A DNA stretch of 64,000 bases, taken from Dinoroseobacter sp. (GTDB taxonomy: Bacteria; Pseudomonadota; Alphaproteobacteria; Rhodobacterales; Rhodobacteraceae). A program made the position numbers and the translations under genes. Shown one piece after another: positions 24,526 through 32,940 of this stretch. Each line of letters starts with the position of its first letter. Positions within the stretch are counted from its first letter, which is position 1. The notes below the pieces were generated by a model. That model did not search any database and was not told where the DNA came from. It worked only from the letters and a program-made list of their open reading frames with translations. The stretch lies in the NCBI GenBank assembly GCA_030066795.1, contig JASJAW010000001.1, positions 124,001 to 188,000 on the forward strand, given 5' to 3'.

Positions 24526-25584
24526 ATGTACAAAACAGCACTGAAAGCGGCACTGGCCGGGGCGATGCTCCTGTCCGCGCCGCTCGCGGCAACCGCGCAG
24601 GAATACACCATCCGCGCCACCGCGAACTCCAATGAAAATGACGAAGACTATGACGGTCTGATCGTCTTCAAGAACTTCGTGGAAAGCGCGTCGAACGGGG
24701 CGATTGCGGTGGAGCTTTTCATCGGCACGCAGCTTTGTTCAAACGGTGCAGAATGCCTGCAGGGTGTGGCGGACGGATCCATCGACGTTTATATCTCCAC
24801 CTCAGGCGGTGCCTCGGGAATCTTTCCTTATGTTCAGGTGCTTGACCTGCCGTACCTGATGGCAGACGACCGGATTGCCGAGACGGTTCTGCAGGGCGAC
24901 TTCACCCGCAAGATGCGCGAGATGGCGCTGGAGGATTCCGGCGGCGCGATCCGTCTGATGACCATCGGGAACACCGGCGGCTGGCGCAATTTCGCGAACA
25001 CCCAGCGCCGCGTGGCAGAGCCCGGTGACATGGACGGCCTGAAGATCCGCACCGTGGTCGCAGACCTGCCGCAGGAACTCGTCCGCGCCCTCGGCGCCGC
25101 CCCAACGCCGATCCCATGGCCCGAGCTCTTCACCTCGCTTCAAACCGGCGTCGTCGAAGGCTCCAAGAACGGCATCACAGATATCATGGGCATGAAGTTC
25201 CCGGATGCGGGCTTGCAGTACGTCACACTTGACGGTCACGCCTATATGGGCGCGTTGTGGTGGATGAACAACGAAAAGTTCCTCGGGATGCCCGAAGACA
25301 TGCGCCGCGTTGTGGTGGATGGATTCTATGCACTCCAGCAAGCGACCTTCGCGTCACCAAAGCGCAAGTCGATTGCTGCCTATGAGGAATTTGTGGCTGG
25401 TGGTGGCGACCTCTACGTGCCGACACCTGAGCAGAAGGCTGCCTTCAAGGAAGCGGCTTCGCCAGTCTATGACTGGTTCAAGTCCAACGTTGGCCGTGGC
25501 GAAGAAATCTTCAACGCGCTGAACGAGGCGGTCGCAGCGGCAGAAGCGGACATCGACGCGGGCCGCGCCGCCGATCTGAACTGA
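24526..25584 (+). CDS. TRAP transporter periplasmic solute-binding protein (DctP family), module B
   Basis: A 352-residue secreted binding protein. The ATG at 24526 follows a near-perfect AGGGAGG and opens a signal peptide (cleavage predicted after ATAQ, before EYTIRATANSNEND). DctP features include FKNFVESASNGAIAVELF, LKIRTVVADLPQELV (ligand-carboxylate Arg region) and FTSLQTGVVEGSKNGI. The large open frame running in from the permease region is not used. It ends just before a strong terminator that closes module B. Confidence 0.9.
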   Translation: MYKTALKAALAGAMLLSAPLAATAQEYTIRATANSNENDEDYDGLIVFKNFVESASNGAIAVELFIGTQLCSNGAECLQGVADGSIDVYISTSGGASGIFPYVQVLDLPYLMADDRIAETVLQGDFTRKMREMALEDSGGAIRLMTIGNTGGWRNFANTQRRVAEPGDMDGLKIRTVVADLPQELVRALGAAPTPIPWPELFTSLQTGVVEGSKNGITDIMGMKFPDAGLQYVTLDGHAYMGALWWMNNEKFLGMPEDMRRVVVDGFYALQQATFASPKRKSIAAYEEFVAGGGDLYVPTPEQKAAFKEAASPVYDWFKSNVGRGEEIFNALNEAVAAAEADIDAGRAADLN

Positions 25585-25604
25585 GCTGTTTCAGCTTTAA
25601 AAGT

Positions 25605-25638
25605 AAGGGGGCAGGCCGCGCGTCTGCCCCTTTTCTTT
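25605..25638 (+). terminator. Intrinsic terminator closing module B
   Basis: A stem GGGGCAG/CTGCCCC with a 9-nt GC-rich loop, flanked by AA and TTTTCTTT, starts about 20 nt after the binding-protein stop. It has the classic form for rightward transcription and marks the right end of the catabolic island. Confidence 0.8.
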
Positions 25639-25668
25639 GCAAAAAGCATGCGAACTGCAGGGATGCGC

Positions 25669-26154
25669 TTACCTGAACGGATACATCCAGACCCGGTAAT
25701 CGTCGACCAGAACCAGCGCACGATCAACTTGCTCCTGCGTCATCTTCCGACGAATTTCTTCCTGGCTGATCGCCGCATCCGGGTCGCCGCCAATTGTGCT
25801 CAGCACGTACCACATATAGGCCCGCACCAGATCAGGCGCGGGCATCCCAAGCCCGAGTTCGTAATACCAGCCGACGCCTGACTGCGCGCCGGCATGTCCC
25901 TTCATTGCGGACCGCAGATACCATTCAAACGCGCGCTCATAATCCTGTTCAACGCCTAATCCCAGCGCATACATCACGCCGATCAATTCCTCGGCCTCGG
26001 CATTCCCGGACCGAGCGGCGGGCCAGAGCGCCAAGCGGGCGTCTTCGAATTGCCCGGCCTCCATCATGTCGCGTGCTTCTTCCAGATCGGCCATCGCAGG
26101 GCTTGCGAGCCCGATCAAAACCCCCAAGATGGTTCCATGAAACGCGCGCTGCAT
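25669..26154 (-). CDS. Secreted Sel1-repeat (TPR-like) protein
   Basis: A 161-residue protein with a signal peptide (residues 1-22, ending SPAMA before DLEEA) and Sel1-type helical repeats: ARLALWPAARSGNAEAEELIG, then GLGVEQDYERAFEWYLRSAMKG and AQSGVGWYYELGLGMPAPDL. Sel1 proteins act as scaffolds in the periplasm or envelope. Its start codon overlaps head-to-head with the start of the cytochrome c peroxidase gene, so the two share control sequence inside each other's coding region. Target unknown. Confidence 0.8.
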   Translation of the reverse strand: MQRAFHGTILGVLIGLASPAMADLEEARDMMEAGQFEDARLALWPAARSGNAEAEELIGVMYALGLGVEQDYERAFEWYLRSAMKGHAGAQSGVGWYYELGLGMPAPDLVRAYMWYVLSTIGGDPDAAISQEEIRRKMTQEQVDRALVLVDDYRVWMYPFR

Positions 26155-27459
26155 CTGCTTGCCTTTTTGTGCTTCTCAGCCCCCGTAGGGGCCACCGGCC
26201 TGCCCGCCAAACTGGGACCGGCGGACTTTCATACCTTCGATGAAAAGCAGGCCGAGATTGGCCAGCTTTTGTTCTACGATAAGATCTTGTCCGGTAACCG
26301 CAATATCTCATGCGGGACCTGTCACCACCATGACCATCATGGCACGGATGGATTGAGCCTGGGCATTGGCGAGGGTGGGGAGGGTGTGGGACCGAAGCGG
26401 ACGGCGGGCACCGGCAAGGACCGTATCCGGAAGCGCATTCCACGCAATGCACCTGCTCTTTGGAACCTTGGCCACAAAGATATCCGGGTCCTGTTCCACG
26501 ATGGGCGGCTGGAGGTCTCGGACCTCTATGGCAATGGGTTCAATTCACCGGCACAGGAATGGTTGCCCGCGGGTTTCGATCATATCCTGGCGGCACAAGC
26601 CGTCCTGCCGCTCGTTGCTCAGTTCGAGATGGCGGGAAATCCGAAGGAAAACGAGATCGCAGGTGCCGTGCATGACCGGATCGACGCAGCGTGGCCGATC
26701 CTGGCCAAACGCGTGCGCACAATCCCTGAATATGGGGAGAAGTTTGTCGAGGCCTTCGACCACATCAACCAGCCGGATCAAGTTACGATTGTCGAGATCG
26801 CAAACGCACTTGCCGCTTTCATCGGTCGGGAGTGGCAAAGCTACGATGCGCCGTTTGATGCGTGGCTGTCGGGGGATGCTGACGCCCTGAGCCCGGACCA
26901 AGATCGGGGGCGGCAGTTGTTCTTCGGTGAAGCAGGTTGTGCGGCATGCCACTCCGGACCGCTTTTTTCCGATCAGGGCTTCCACGCCTTGGCATTGCCG
27001 GCATTCGGGCCTGGCAGAACGCGCCAATGGGATCCTATGCCGCGTGACGTGGGTCGCGTTGGCGAGAGCAACCGCCTGGAGGACAGCTATCGCTTCCGAA
27101 CGCCCTCTTTGCGCAATGTCGCACTGACTGCGCCTTACGGACATAACGGCGCCTACCCGACGCTTGAGACGATGGTGCGGCACCATGTCGATCCCGATGC
27201 CGCTCGCGCTGCTTGGAAGCCCGCCTTGGCGGCATTGCCCGAGGTGCCCTGGCTGGAAGAAATTGATTTTGTGATTCAAACAGACCGGTTGGAGATGGCG
27301 CGGCAAGCCGCAACACGTGACATCAGGATCGGCCTGCTGGACGAGGACAAAATCAGCGACCTGGTGGCGTTCTTGCACGCGCTCACAGGCAAAACCGCGG
27401 ATGGCCCGCGTCCCTTGGGGCGACCCGAGGCGGTGCCGAGCGAGCTTCCTGTCGACTAG
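26137..27459 (+). CDS. Periplasmic di-heme cytochrome c peroxidase/MauG family protein
   Basis: A 440-residue exported di-heme protein. The ATG at 26137 opens a signal peptide (MKRALHLLAFLCFSAPVGAT). Heme motifs are CGTCH (Cys59-His63), followed by a His-rich stretch, and CAACH near residue 268; RFRTPSLRNVALTAPYGHNG is typical of the bacterial cytochrome c peroxidase/MauG family near the C-terminal heme. These proteins reduce hydrogen peroxide or carry out oxidative protein modification. I cannot separate peroxidase from MauG-like function by eye. Its 5' end overlaps the divergent Sel1 gene by 18 nt. Confidence 0.85.
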   Translation: MKRALHLLAFLCFSAPVGATGLPAKLGPADFHTFDEKQAEIGQLLFYDKILSGNRNISCGTCHHHDHHGTDGLSLGIGEGGEGVGPKRTAGTGKDRIRKRIPRNAPALWNLGHKDIRVLFHDGRLEVSDLYGNGFNSPAQEWLPAGFDHILAAQAVLPLVAQFEMAGNPKENEIAGAVHDRIDAAWPILAKRVRTIPEYGEKFVEAFDHINQPDQVTIVEIANALAAFIGREWQSYDAPFDAWLSGDADALSPDQDRGRQLFFGEAGCAACHSGPLFSDQGFHALALPAFGPGRTRQWDPMPRDVGRVGESNRLEDSYRFRTPSLRNVALTAPYGHNGAYPTLETMVRHHVDPDAARAAWKPALAALPEVPWLEEIDFVIQTDRLEMARQAATRDIRIGLLDEDKISDLVAFLHALTGKTADGPRPLGRPEAVPSELPVD

Positions 27460-27549
27460 TCCAAGACAGTATCTCTGGCCTTTGACTTGTCTCCGACCTT
27501 GTCAAACACGTGAAACTGCCCGCTTATGATCCGACGGAAAGGGGAGCCA

Positions 27550-28752
27550 ATGCGCGACGTTTTCATCTGCGACTACATCCGCACACCGATTGGCCGCTAC
27601 GGCGGCGCCCTGGCCCAAGTTCGTGCGGATGATCTGGCCGCCCATGCTATTCGCTCTTTGGCGGAAAGGATGCCGGGGATCGCCACTGCCGGTGTTGATG
27701 AGGTGGTGTTCGGGTGTGCCAATCAAGCGGGAGAAGACAACCGAAATGTCGCGCGCATGGCGACCTTGCTTGCCGGGCTACCCGAAACTGTTCCAGCCCT
27801 CACCGTGAACCGTCTTTGCGCTTCGGGTCTAGATGCAGTGGCGGCGGCCACGCGCCAGATCGCCTGCGGCGAAGCTGAGATTGTGATTGCAGGCGGGGTC
27901 GAATCCATGTCGCGCGCGCCGCTTGTCATGCCAAAGCCTGAAGCCGCATTCTCGCGCCGCGCTGAGGTTTTTGACACCACAATCGGGTGGCGTTTTATTA
28001 ACCCGCAGTTGGCAGCTGAATACGGCACCGACAGCATGCCGGAGACGGCTGAAAACGTTGCAAGCGACCACGCTATCGCACGGGCCGATCAGGACGCTTT
28101 TGCCTTGCGATCTCAGAAAAAGGCCTTGGCCGCGCAGGAAAACGGGCGGCTGGCAGCGGAAATCGCCCCGGTTTCAATACCGCAGCGTAAGGGCGAGCCT
28201 GTTGTTGTCTCCGAGGACGAGCATCCCCGCCTGACCACAACTGAAAAACTGGCAAGTTTGCCCACACCCTTCCGAGAAGGCGGAACTGTGACGGCAGGCA
28301 ACGCCTCCGGAGTGAACGATGGTGCCGCCGCTCTTGTCCTCGCTTCCAGGGTCGAGGCGCAGCGGCGCCGATTGCGGCCATTGGCGAAGGTGCTTGGAGC
28401 GATGAGCGCGGGTGTTGCGCCGCGTGTCATGGGGGTTGGCCCGATCCCGGCCTCCAACGCGCTCTGCCGACGCCTTGGGCTGACGCTTGACGATTTCGAT
28501 GTGATCGAACTGAACGAGGCGTTTGCGGCTCAAGCCTTGGCGGTTTTGAGAGGCTTGGATTTCGCCGATGACGACCCGCGTGTAAATCCAAATGGCGGAG
28601 CGATTGCCCTTGGGCACCCGCTCGGTATGTCCGGGGCACGCCTGGCTGGAACGGCCGCGCTGGAGCTTTCGCTGCGCGGATCCGGACGTGCGCTCGTAAC
28701 CATGTGTGTCGGCGTGGGCCAGGGTGTGGCGATGGCCTTGGAAGCCACCTGA
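27550..28752 (+). CDS. pcaF: Acetyl-CoA acyltransferase, 3-oxoadipyl-CoA thiolase type
   Basis: A 400-residue thiolase. The ATG at 27550 follows AAGGGGAG; the upstream frame extension lacks similarity. It has the acyl-enzyme Cys90 (NRLCASGLDA), the His in GGAIALGHPLGMSGAR and the C-terminal CVGVGQGVAMA. Its length, the start RDVFICDYIRTPIGRYGG and VGVGQG are typical of PcaF/PaaJ, which splits 3-oxoadipyl-CoA into succinyl-CoA and acetyl-CoA. No other beta-ketoadipate gene is nearby, so another 3-ketoacyl-CoA substrate is possible. Confidence 0.8.
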   Translation: MRDVFICDYIRTPIGRYGGALAQVRADDLAAHAIRSLAERMPGIATAGVDEVVFGCANQAGEDNRNVARMATLLAGLPETVPALTVNRLCASGLDAVAAATRQIACGEAEIVIAGGVESMSRAPLVMPKPEAAFSRRAEVFDTTIGWRFINPQLAAEYGTDSMPETAENVASDHAIARADQDAFALRSQKKALAAQENGRLAAEIAPVSIPQRKGEPVVVSEDEHPRLTTTEKLASLPTPFREGGTVTAGNASGVNDGAAALVLASRVEAQRRRLRPLAKVLGAMSAGVAPRVMGVGPIPASNALCRRLGLTLDDFDVIELNEAFAAQALAVLRGLDFADDDPRVNPNGGAIALGHPLGMSGARLAGTAALELSLRGSGRALVTMCVGVGQGVAMALEAT

Positions 28753-28785
28753 GATCTCAAGCCACTCATGCTATGATCGGGTGTC

Positions 28786-29232
28786 ATGCATTGCGTCGGG
28801 GGTGTTGTGTCGACTTTAAAAACTAAGGTTTTGCCTCTGAGCCTTGAGGACCATCTCGCAACGCTGCCGCCAAACCGCGGGCAAGAGGCCAAGCTACTTG
28901 ATAAGATTTTTCGGGAAGCCTCGGGTTACGGCCCCGAAATCTGGACCGGGGGAATCGTCGGCTACGGGCGCTACAGCTACACGTATGCCTCTGGCCATAG
29001 CGGGGAGTGGATGGCCACGGGTTTTGCCGCTCGAAAGGCAAAACTGTCGATTTATGTGATGCCGGGCTATGCCGATTTCGGACTGATTTTGGACCGGCTT
29101 GGCCCGCACAAAACCGGGAAATCCTGTCTCTACATCACGAGGCTTTCCCGAGTGGACCCAGACGTACTGGCTGAGTTGATCCGAGCGGGCCTGGCTGATT
29201 TGTCGTCGCGATGGCCGATCCGAGCGACGTAA
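28786..29232 (+). CDS. DUF1801-family protein
   Basis: A 148-residue soluble protein resembling DUF1801 (YdhG-like, CyaY-like fold): ILTGGIVGYG-type core here as WTGGIVGYGRYSYTY, then GEWMATGFAARKAKLSIYVMP, YADFGLILDRLGPHKTGKSCLYI and a C-terminal helix ending in LIRAGLADL. A TATGAT box at 28772-28777 lies just upstream and could be its -10. The start may instead be a GTG 21 nt downstream. Function of the family is unknown. Confidence 0.75.
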   Translation: MHCVGGVVSTLKTKVLPLSLEDHLATLPPNRGQEAKLLDKIFREASGYGPEIWTGGIVGYGRYSYTYASGHSGEWMATGFAARKAKLSIYVMPGYADFGLILDRLGPHKTGKSCLYITRLSRVDPDVLAELIRAGLADLSSRWPIRAT

Positions 29233-29295
29233 CGCCTTGGCTGGCTGGACAAGTGCGAATGGCTGTGACACGAGGCGGTCGCAAGGAGTTTGCCG

Positions 29296-30618
29296 ATGAC
29301 CACGACCCGTTTTGCCCCATCCCCCACCGGCTATATCCATGTCGGAAACCTGCGGACCGCGCTTTTCAACTTCATGATTGCGCGCAAGGCCGGGGGCACC
29401 TTCATCCTGCGGATCGACGACACGGACCCTGAGAGGTCTAAAGAAACCTATGTCGATGCGATCAAGCAGGATTTGGAATGGCTTGGCCTGACCTGGGACC
29501 GGGTTGAGCGGCAATCTGAGCGGCTTGATCTTTATGTGGCCGCAGCGGAGGAACTGCGGGAGAAGAAGCGGTTCTATGAAGCTTTTGAGACGCCCACGGA
29601 ACTAGATCTCAAGCGCAAGAAGCAACTCAATATGGGCAAGCCACCGGTCTACGATCGCGCGGCTCTTGCCTTGTCGGATGCCGAAAGGGACGCCCTTCGG
29701 GCCGAACGCGGGCAGGGGGTCTGGCGCTTTCTTCTCGATCACGAACGCATCGAATGGACAGATGGTATCCTTGGGGCACAGTCCATCGACGCAGCGTCGG
29801 TCTCGGACCCGGTTCTGATCCGAGGCGATGGGCAGGTGCTCTACACTCTGGCGTCGGTGGTCGACGACACGGATATGGGCGTGACCCACGTCGTGCGGGG
29901 CTCTGACCACGTCACCAATACGGCAACACAGATCCAGATCATGGCGTCGTTGGGTCACGGGCATCCGGAGTTTGCGCACCACTCCCTACTTACTGGCCCG
30001 CAAGGGGAGGCGCTGTCTAAGCGTCTCGGCACATTGGCCCTGCGTGATCTACGAGAAAACGGTGTAGAGCCCATAGCTCTGTTAAGCCTGATGGCGCGTC
30101 TGGGGTCGTCTCAGCCCGTGGAGCTTGCCACGTCGCTCGATGAGCTGGTCGCCGGGTTCGATATTTCTACGTTCGGCGCCGCGCCCACAAAATTCGATGC
30201 CGAGGACCTGTACCCGCTGACAGCCCGTCACCTGCACGGGGTCGCCTACGCAGAAGTCGCAAGCGAAATCGCAGCTCTGGGCGTTCCAGACGCGATCGCA
30301 CTCAGGTTCTGGGAGGTGATGCGCGCCAACATCACGACCAAGCAGGAGCTGGCGGACTGGTGGGCGATCTGCCGCGATGGGGCAACGCCGGAAATTGTCG
30401 AGGACGACCAAGAGTTCGTTGCGCAAGCGCTGGCCGCTCTGCCGCCGCTGCCGTTTGACGAAAACACTTGGAGCAGTTGGACAAGCGAGATGAAAGACGC
30501 CACCGGGCGCAAGGGACGGGCGCTCTTCATGCCCTTGCGGCATGCTCTGACCGGGCGCAAGCGCGGTCCGGAAATGGCGGACCTGATGCCGCTTCTGCAA
30601 GTCTTGCCGAAGGACTGA
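29296..30618 (+). CDS. gltX: Glutamyl-tRNA synthetase (short, 440 aa)
   Basis: A 440-residue class I aminoacyl-tRNA synthetase. The ATG at 29296 has AAGGAG upstream. The HIGH motif is in FAPSPTGYIHVGNLRTALF and the KMSKS equivalent is ALSKR near residue 239. RIDDTDPERSK and VVRGSDHVTNTATQIQIM are GluRS signatures. It is shorter than the usual 465-475 residues, and many alphaproteobacteria keep two GluRS paralogues, one of which makes Glu-tRNA(Gln) for the amidotransferase route; this may be the shorter paralogue. The MATE gene follows after 4 nt. Confidence 0.92.
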   Translation: MTTTRFAPSPTGYIHVGNLRTALFNFMIARKAGGTFILRIDDTDPERSKETYVDAIKQDLEWLGLTWDRVERQSERLDLYVAAAEELREKKRFYEAFETPTELDLKRKKQLNMGKPPVYDRAALALSDAERDALRAERGQGVWRFLLDHERIEWTDGILGAQSIDAASVSDPVLIRGDGQVLYTLASVVDDTDMGVTHVVRGSDHVTNTATQIQIMASLGHGHPEFAHHSLLTGPQGEALSKRLGTLALRDLRENGVEPIALLSLMARLGSSQPVELATSLDELVAGFDISTFGAAPTKFDAEDLYPLTARHLHGVAYAEVASEIAALGVPDAIALRFWEVMRANITTKQELADWWAICRDGATPEIVEDDQEFVAQALAALPPLPFDENTWSSWTSEMKDATGRKGRALFMPLRHALTGRKRGPEMADLMPLLQVLPKD

Positions 30619-30622
30619 GGCC

Positions 30623-32011
30623 ATGGCGGACGCACAGGCCAAGTTCCTGAGCGGCAATCTTTTTCGCCATGTGACGGTGATGTCCCTGACAGCCTCCATT
30701 GGACTGGTGGCGGTCTTTTTCGTCGATTTCATCGACATGGTCTTTATCTCTATGCTTGGGCAGGCGGAGCTCGCCGCCGCCATTGGCTATGCCGGCGCGA
30801 TCCTGTTTTTTACGACTTCTTTCGGGATCGGCATGGCAATCGCGGCAGGCGCTCTTGTGGCGCGTGCGCTTGGCGCTGGTGAGACAGACCTTGCACGACA
30901 GCGGGCCAGTTCTTCACTTGTGTATGGGGTCCTGTTTGGGAGCGTCTTTGCGGCTTTGGTCTGGGTGAATATCCCTGTCTTGGTCGATCTGATGGGAGCC
31001 AGCGGACAAACCGCCGACTTCGCGACGCTGTACCTGCGCATCGTCGTTCCCTCACTACCTCTCCTGATGATCGGGATGGCGGGCGGCGCGATCTTGCGAG
31101 CCCATGGGGCGGCGCGCATCGCGATGATGGCGACGATCTGGGGCAGTGTGGTGAATGCTGTTCTTGACCCGATCCTGATCTTTGGTTTGAACCTCGATCT
31201 CGTTGGCGCGGCGTTGGCCTCAGTCGCTGCGCGGATCACCATTGCGGCTGTGGCGTTGCGCTGCCTGTTGCGCGAACAGGATGCATTGGTCGTTCCGTCA
31301 GTTTCATGTCTGATCCGCGATCTCGGCCCCCATCTTGCGATCGCTGCACCTGCGATTATGACCCAATTGGCAACACCGGTTGGCCAGGCCTACGTCACGC
31401 GGGAAATGGCCGCTTTTGGGGAAGATGCGGTTGCCGGGCTCGCAATGGTCAGCCGACTGACACCGGTGGCCTTCGGCGTGGTCTTCGCTCTGTCCGGGGC
31501 GTTGGGGCCGATCATCGGGCAGAACTTCGGAGCGGGGAAACCAGACCGGGTGCGTGCGGCCTTTCGAGCGGGTTTGGTGTTTGCCGGGATCTACGTTGTT
31601 GCTGTGGCGATCGTCCTCTTCGCATTGCGTGGCATCCTCGCTGATCTTTTTGGAGCGACCGGCACAGCCCGTGACCTCGTGTTTCTTTTCTGCGGGCCGC
31701 TCGCGCTGGCGTTTTATTTCAACGCCGTGCTGTTTGCGGCCAATGCTGCTTTCAACAATCTGGGGCGCCCATTTCTGTCGACCCTTACCAACTGGGGCCG
31801 CCATACGCTTGGGACCATACCGTTCGTCATGGTTGGGGCTACTCTTTTTGGTGCGCCCGGTGTGCTGATCGGCCAAGCTGCGGGTGGTGTACTGTTTGGG
31901 CTATTCGCGGCATTTCTGGCGCTTCGGGTGATGGCAGATCCTGGCGATAAGCCGAAAGGGGCCTTCGCGCGAGAAGGACGCTTGTTGTCACTTCTGCACT
32001 TGCGCCGATAG
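30623..32011 (+). CDS. MATE-family multidrug/toxin efflux transporter
   Basis: A 462-residue protein with about 12 membrane segments in two similar halves. Family features are FIDMVFISMLGQAELAAAIGYA, the first-half FGIGMAIAAGALVARALGAG and the second-half ALSGALGPIIGQNFGAGKPDRV. MATE transporters export cationic drugs or metabolites with Na+ or H+. It is probably cotranscribed with gltX, and its 3' end overlaps the convergent gamma-glutamylcyclotransferase-like gene by 24 nt. Confidence 0.88.
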   Translation: MADAQAKFLSGNLFRHVTVMSLTASIGLVAVFFVDFIDMVFISMLGQAELAAAIGYAGAILFFTTSFGIGMAIAAGALVARALGAGETDLARQRASSSLVYGVLFGSVFAALVWVNIPVLVDLMGASGQTADFATLYLRIVVPSLPLLMIGMAGGAILRAHGAARIAMMATIWGSVVNAVLDPILIFGLNLDLVGAALASVAARITIAAVALRCLLREQDALVVPSVSCLIRDLGPHLAIAAPAIMTQLATPVGQAYVTREMAAFGEDAVAGLAMVSRLTPVAFGVVFALSGALGPIIGQNFGAGKPDRVRAAFRAGLVFAGIYVVAVAIVLFALRGILADLFGATGTARDLVFLFCGPLALAFYFNAVLFAANAAFNNLGRPFLSTLTNWGRHTLGTIPFVMVGATLFGAPGVLIGQAAGGVLFGLFAAFLALRVMADPGDKPKGAFAREGRLLSLLHLRR

Positions 32012-32548
32012 CGCGCGCAACGCGCCGTCTACCATGCTTCGAACTTCGCCATCCGGTTGGGTGGCGCGCGTATAGACAGGTGCCTCCCGGTCATCGCGAA
32101 TGGGCGCATCCCATCCGGCCGTCGTTGCAAAAAACTCTGCAACGCCGCGCGCGCCGAAGACGCTCAGATACCCTTCGACCACTGTGTCGAGATAACTCAA
32201 AAGAACGGGATGGCGGAGGCTCGGTGGGCCGACATGCGCCGGCTTGGCACGGTAGAGATGCAGATCAAGCGCCTCAGCTTCGTGAGTGTGATGTGAAGCC
32301 AAGGGCAAGCGATCGTAAGCATGCTCGCGTGCATCCAGTGCGGCCCAGTCTGCTTGTGGTACTTCGGCGATTAACCCGGCAATTGTGACACTTGGAGCTT
32401 CTTCGACCGTCAGAAATGCCACGCTGCGTTTGGCCGAGTGCCGCCACACTCGCCGCCATCCCTGCACATGGGCTGTCCGGCGCACGGGATAGGCATGGGT
32501 GCCGCGGTTCACAAGCGATCCGTAACCAAAGAAATGGGGTGTGTTCAT
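31988..32548 (-). CDS. Gamma-glutamylcyclotransferase-fold protein
   Basis: A 186-residue protein of the GGCT-like fold: the substrate-binding loop FFGYGSLVNRG near residues 6-16 and the catalytic Glu75 in LDAREHAYDR. Typical members turn gamma-glutamyl dipeptides or glutathione into 5-oxoproline. It is larger than minimal GGCT-like proteins and the exact substrate is uncertain. It is transcribed alone, convergent with the MATE gene. Confidence 0.75.
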   Translation of the reverse strand: MNTPHFFGYGSLVNRGTHAYPVRRTAHVQGWRRVWRHSAKRSVAFLTVEEAPSVTIAGLIAEVPQADWAALDAREHAYDRLPLASHHTHEAEALDLHLYRAKPAHVGPPSLRHPVLLSYLDTVVEGYLSVFGARGVAEFFATTAGWDAPIRDDREAPVYTRATQPDGEVRSMVDGALRALSAQVQK

Positions 32549-32679
32549 GTTCTAGCTGTGCGGCCTTCACAGACCGATTTCAAGGTACTGATGTGCAGAA
32601 TGTCGCACAGGCGCGTTAGCAGGCTTGACCTCGCCCCGCCGCGCCACATCTCACCAGTAAATTTGACATGGGGAGAAGT

Positions 32680-32940
32680 ATGTCCAACCTAGAAAACCGC
32701 GTCTACGCTCGTGATGAAAACCCTTACGCCGAGAAGTTTGCGACGGCGATGGCGTCGATTGAAGAAAAGAAGCGCGCCAAGGAAGCTTCCGGCTACGCCT
32801 GGATGGCGGCCATCATGAGCTACGGCGAAGCCGCCGAGAGCGAGTCGCGGTTCGGCAAGTTCGCCCGAGCGTCGAAGTGGTTTGTGATCTGGTTCGCGAT
32901 GATTGTTGCGCCTCTGTTGTTCTGGCGCGTCGCATTCTGA
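32680..32940 (+). CDS. Small membrane-anchored hypothetical protein (86 aa)
   Basis: An 86-residue protein: a charged, helical N-terminus (ENRVYARDENPYAEKFATA, EEKKRAKEASG) and one C-terminal membrane segment (WFVIWFAMIVAPLLFWRVAF). I start at the ATG at 32680, preceded by GGGGAG. A TTGACC box at 32625-32630 could be its -35. The tail-anchored layout suggests a small inner-membrane partner protein. I do not recognise the family. It is followed by an intrinsic terminator at 33001. Confidence 0.7.
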   Translation: MSNLENRVYARDENPYAEKFATAMASIEEKKRAKEASGYAWMAAIMSYGEAAESESRFGKFARASKWFVIWFAMIVAPLLFWRVAF

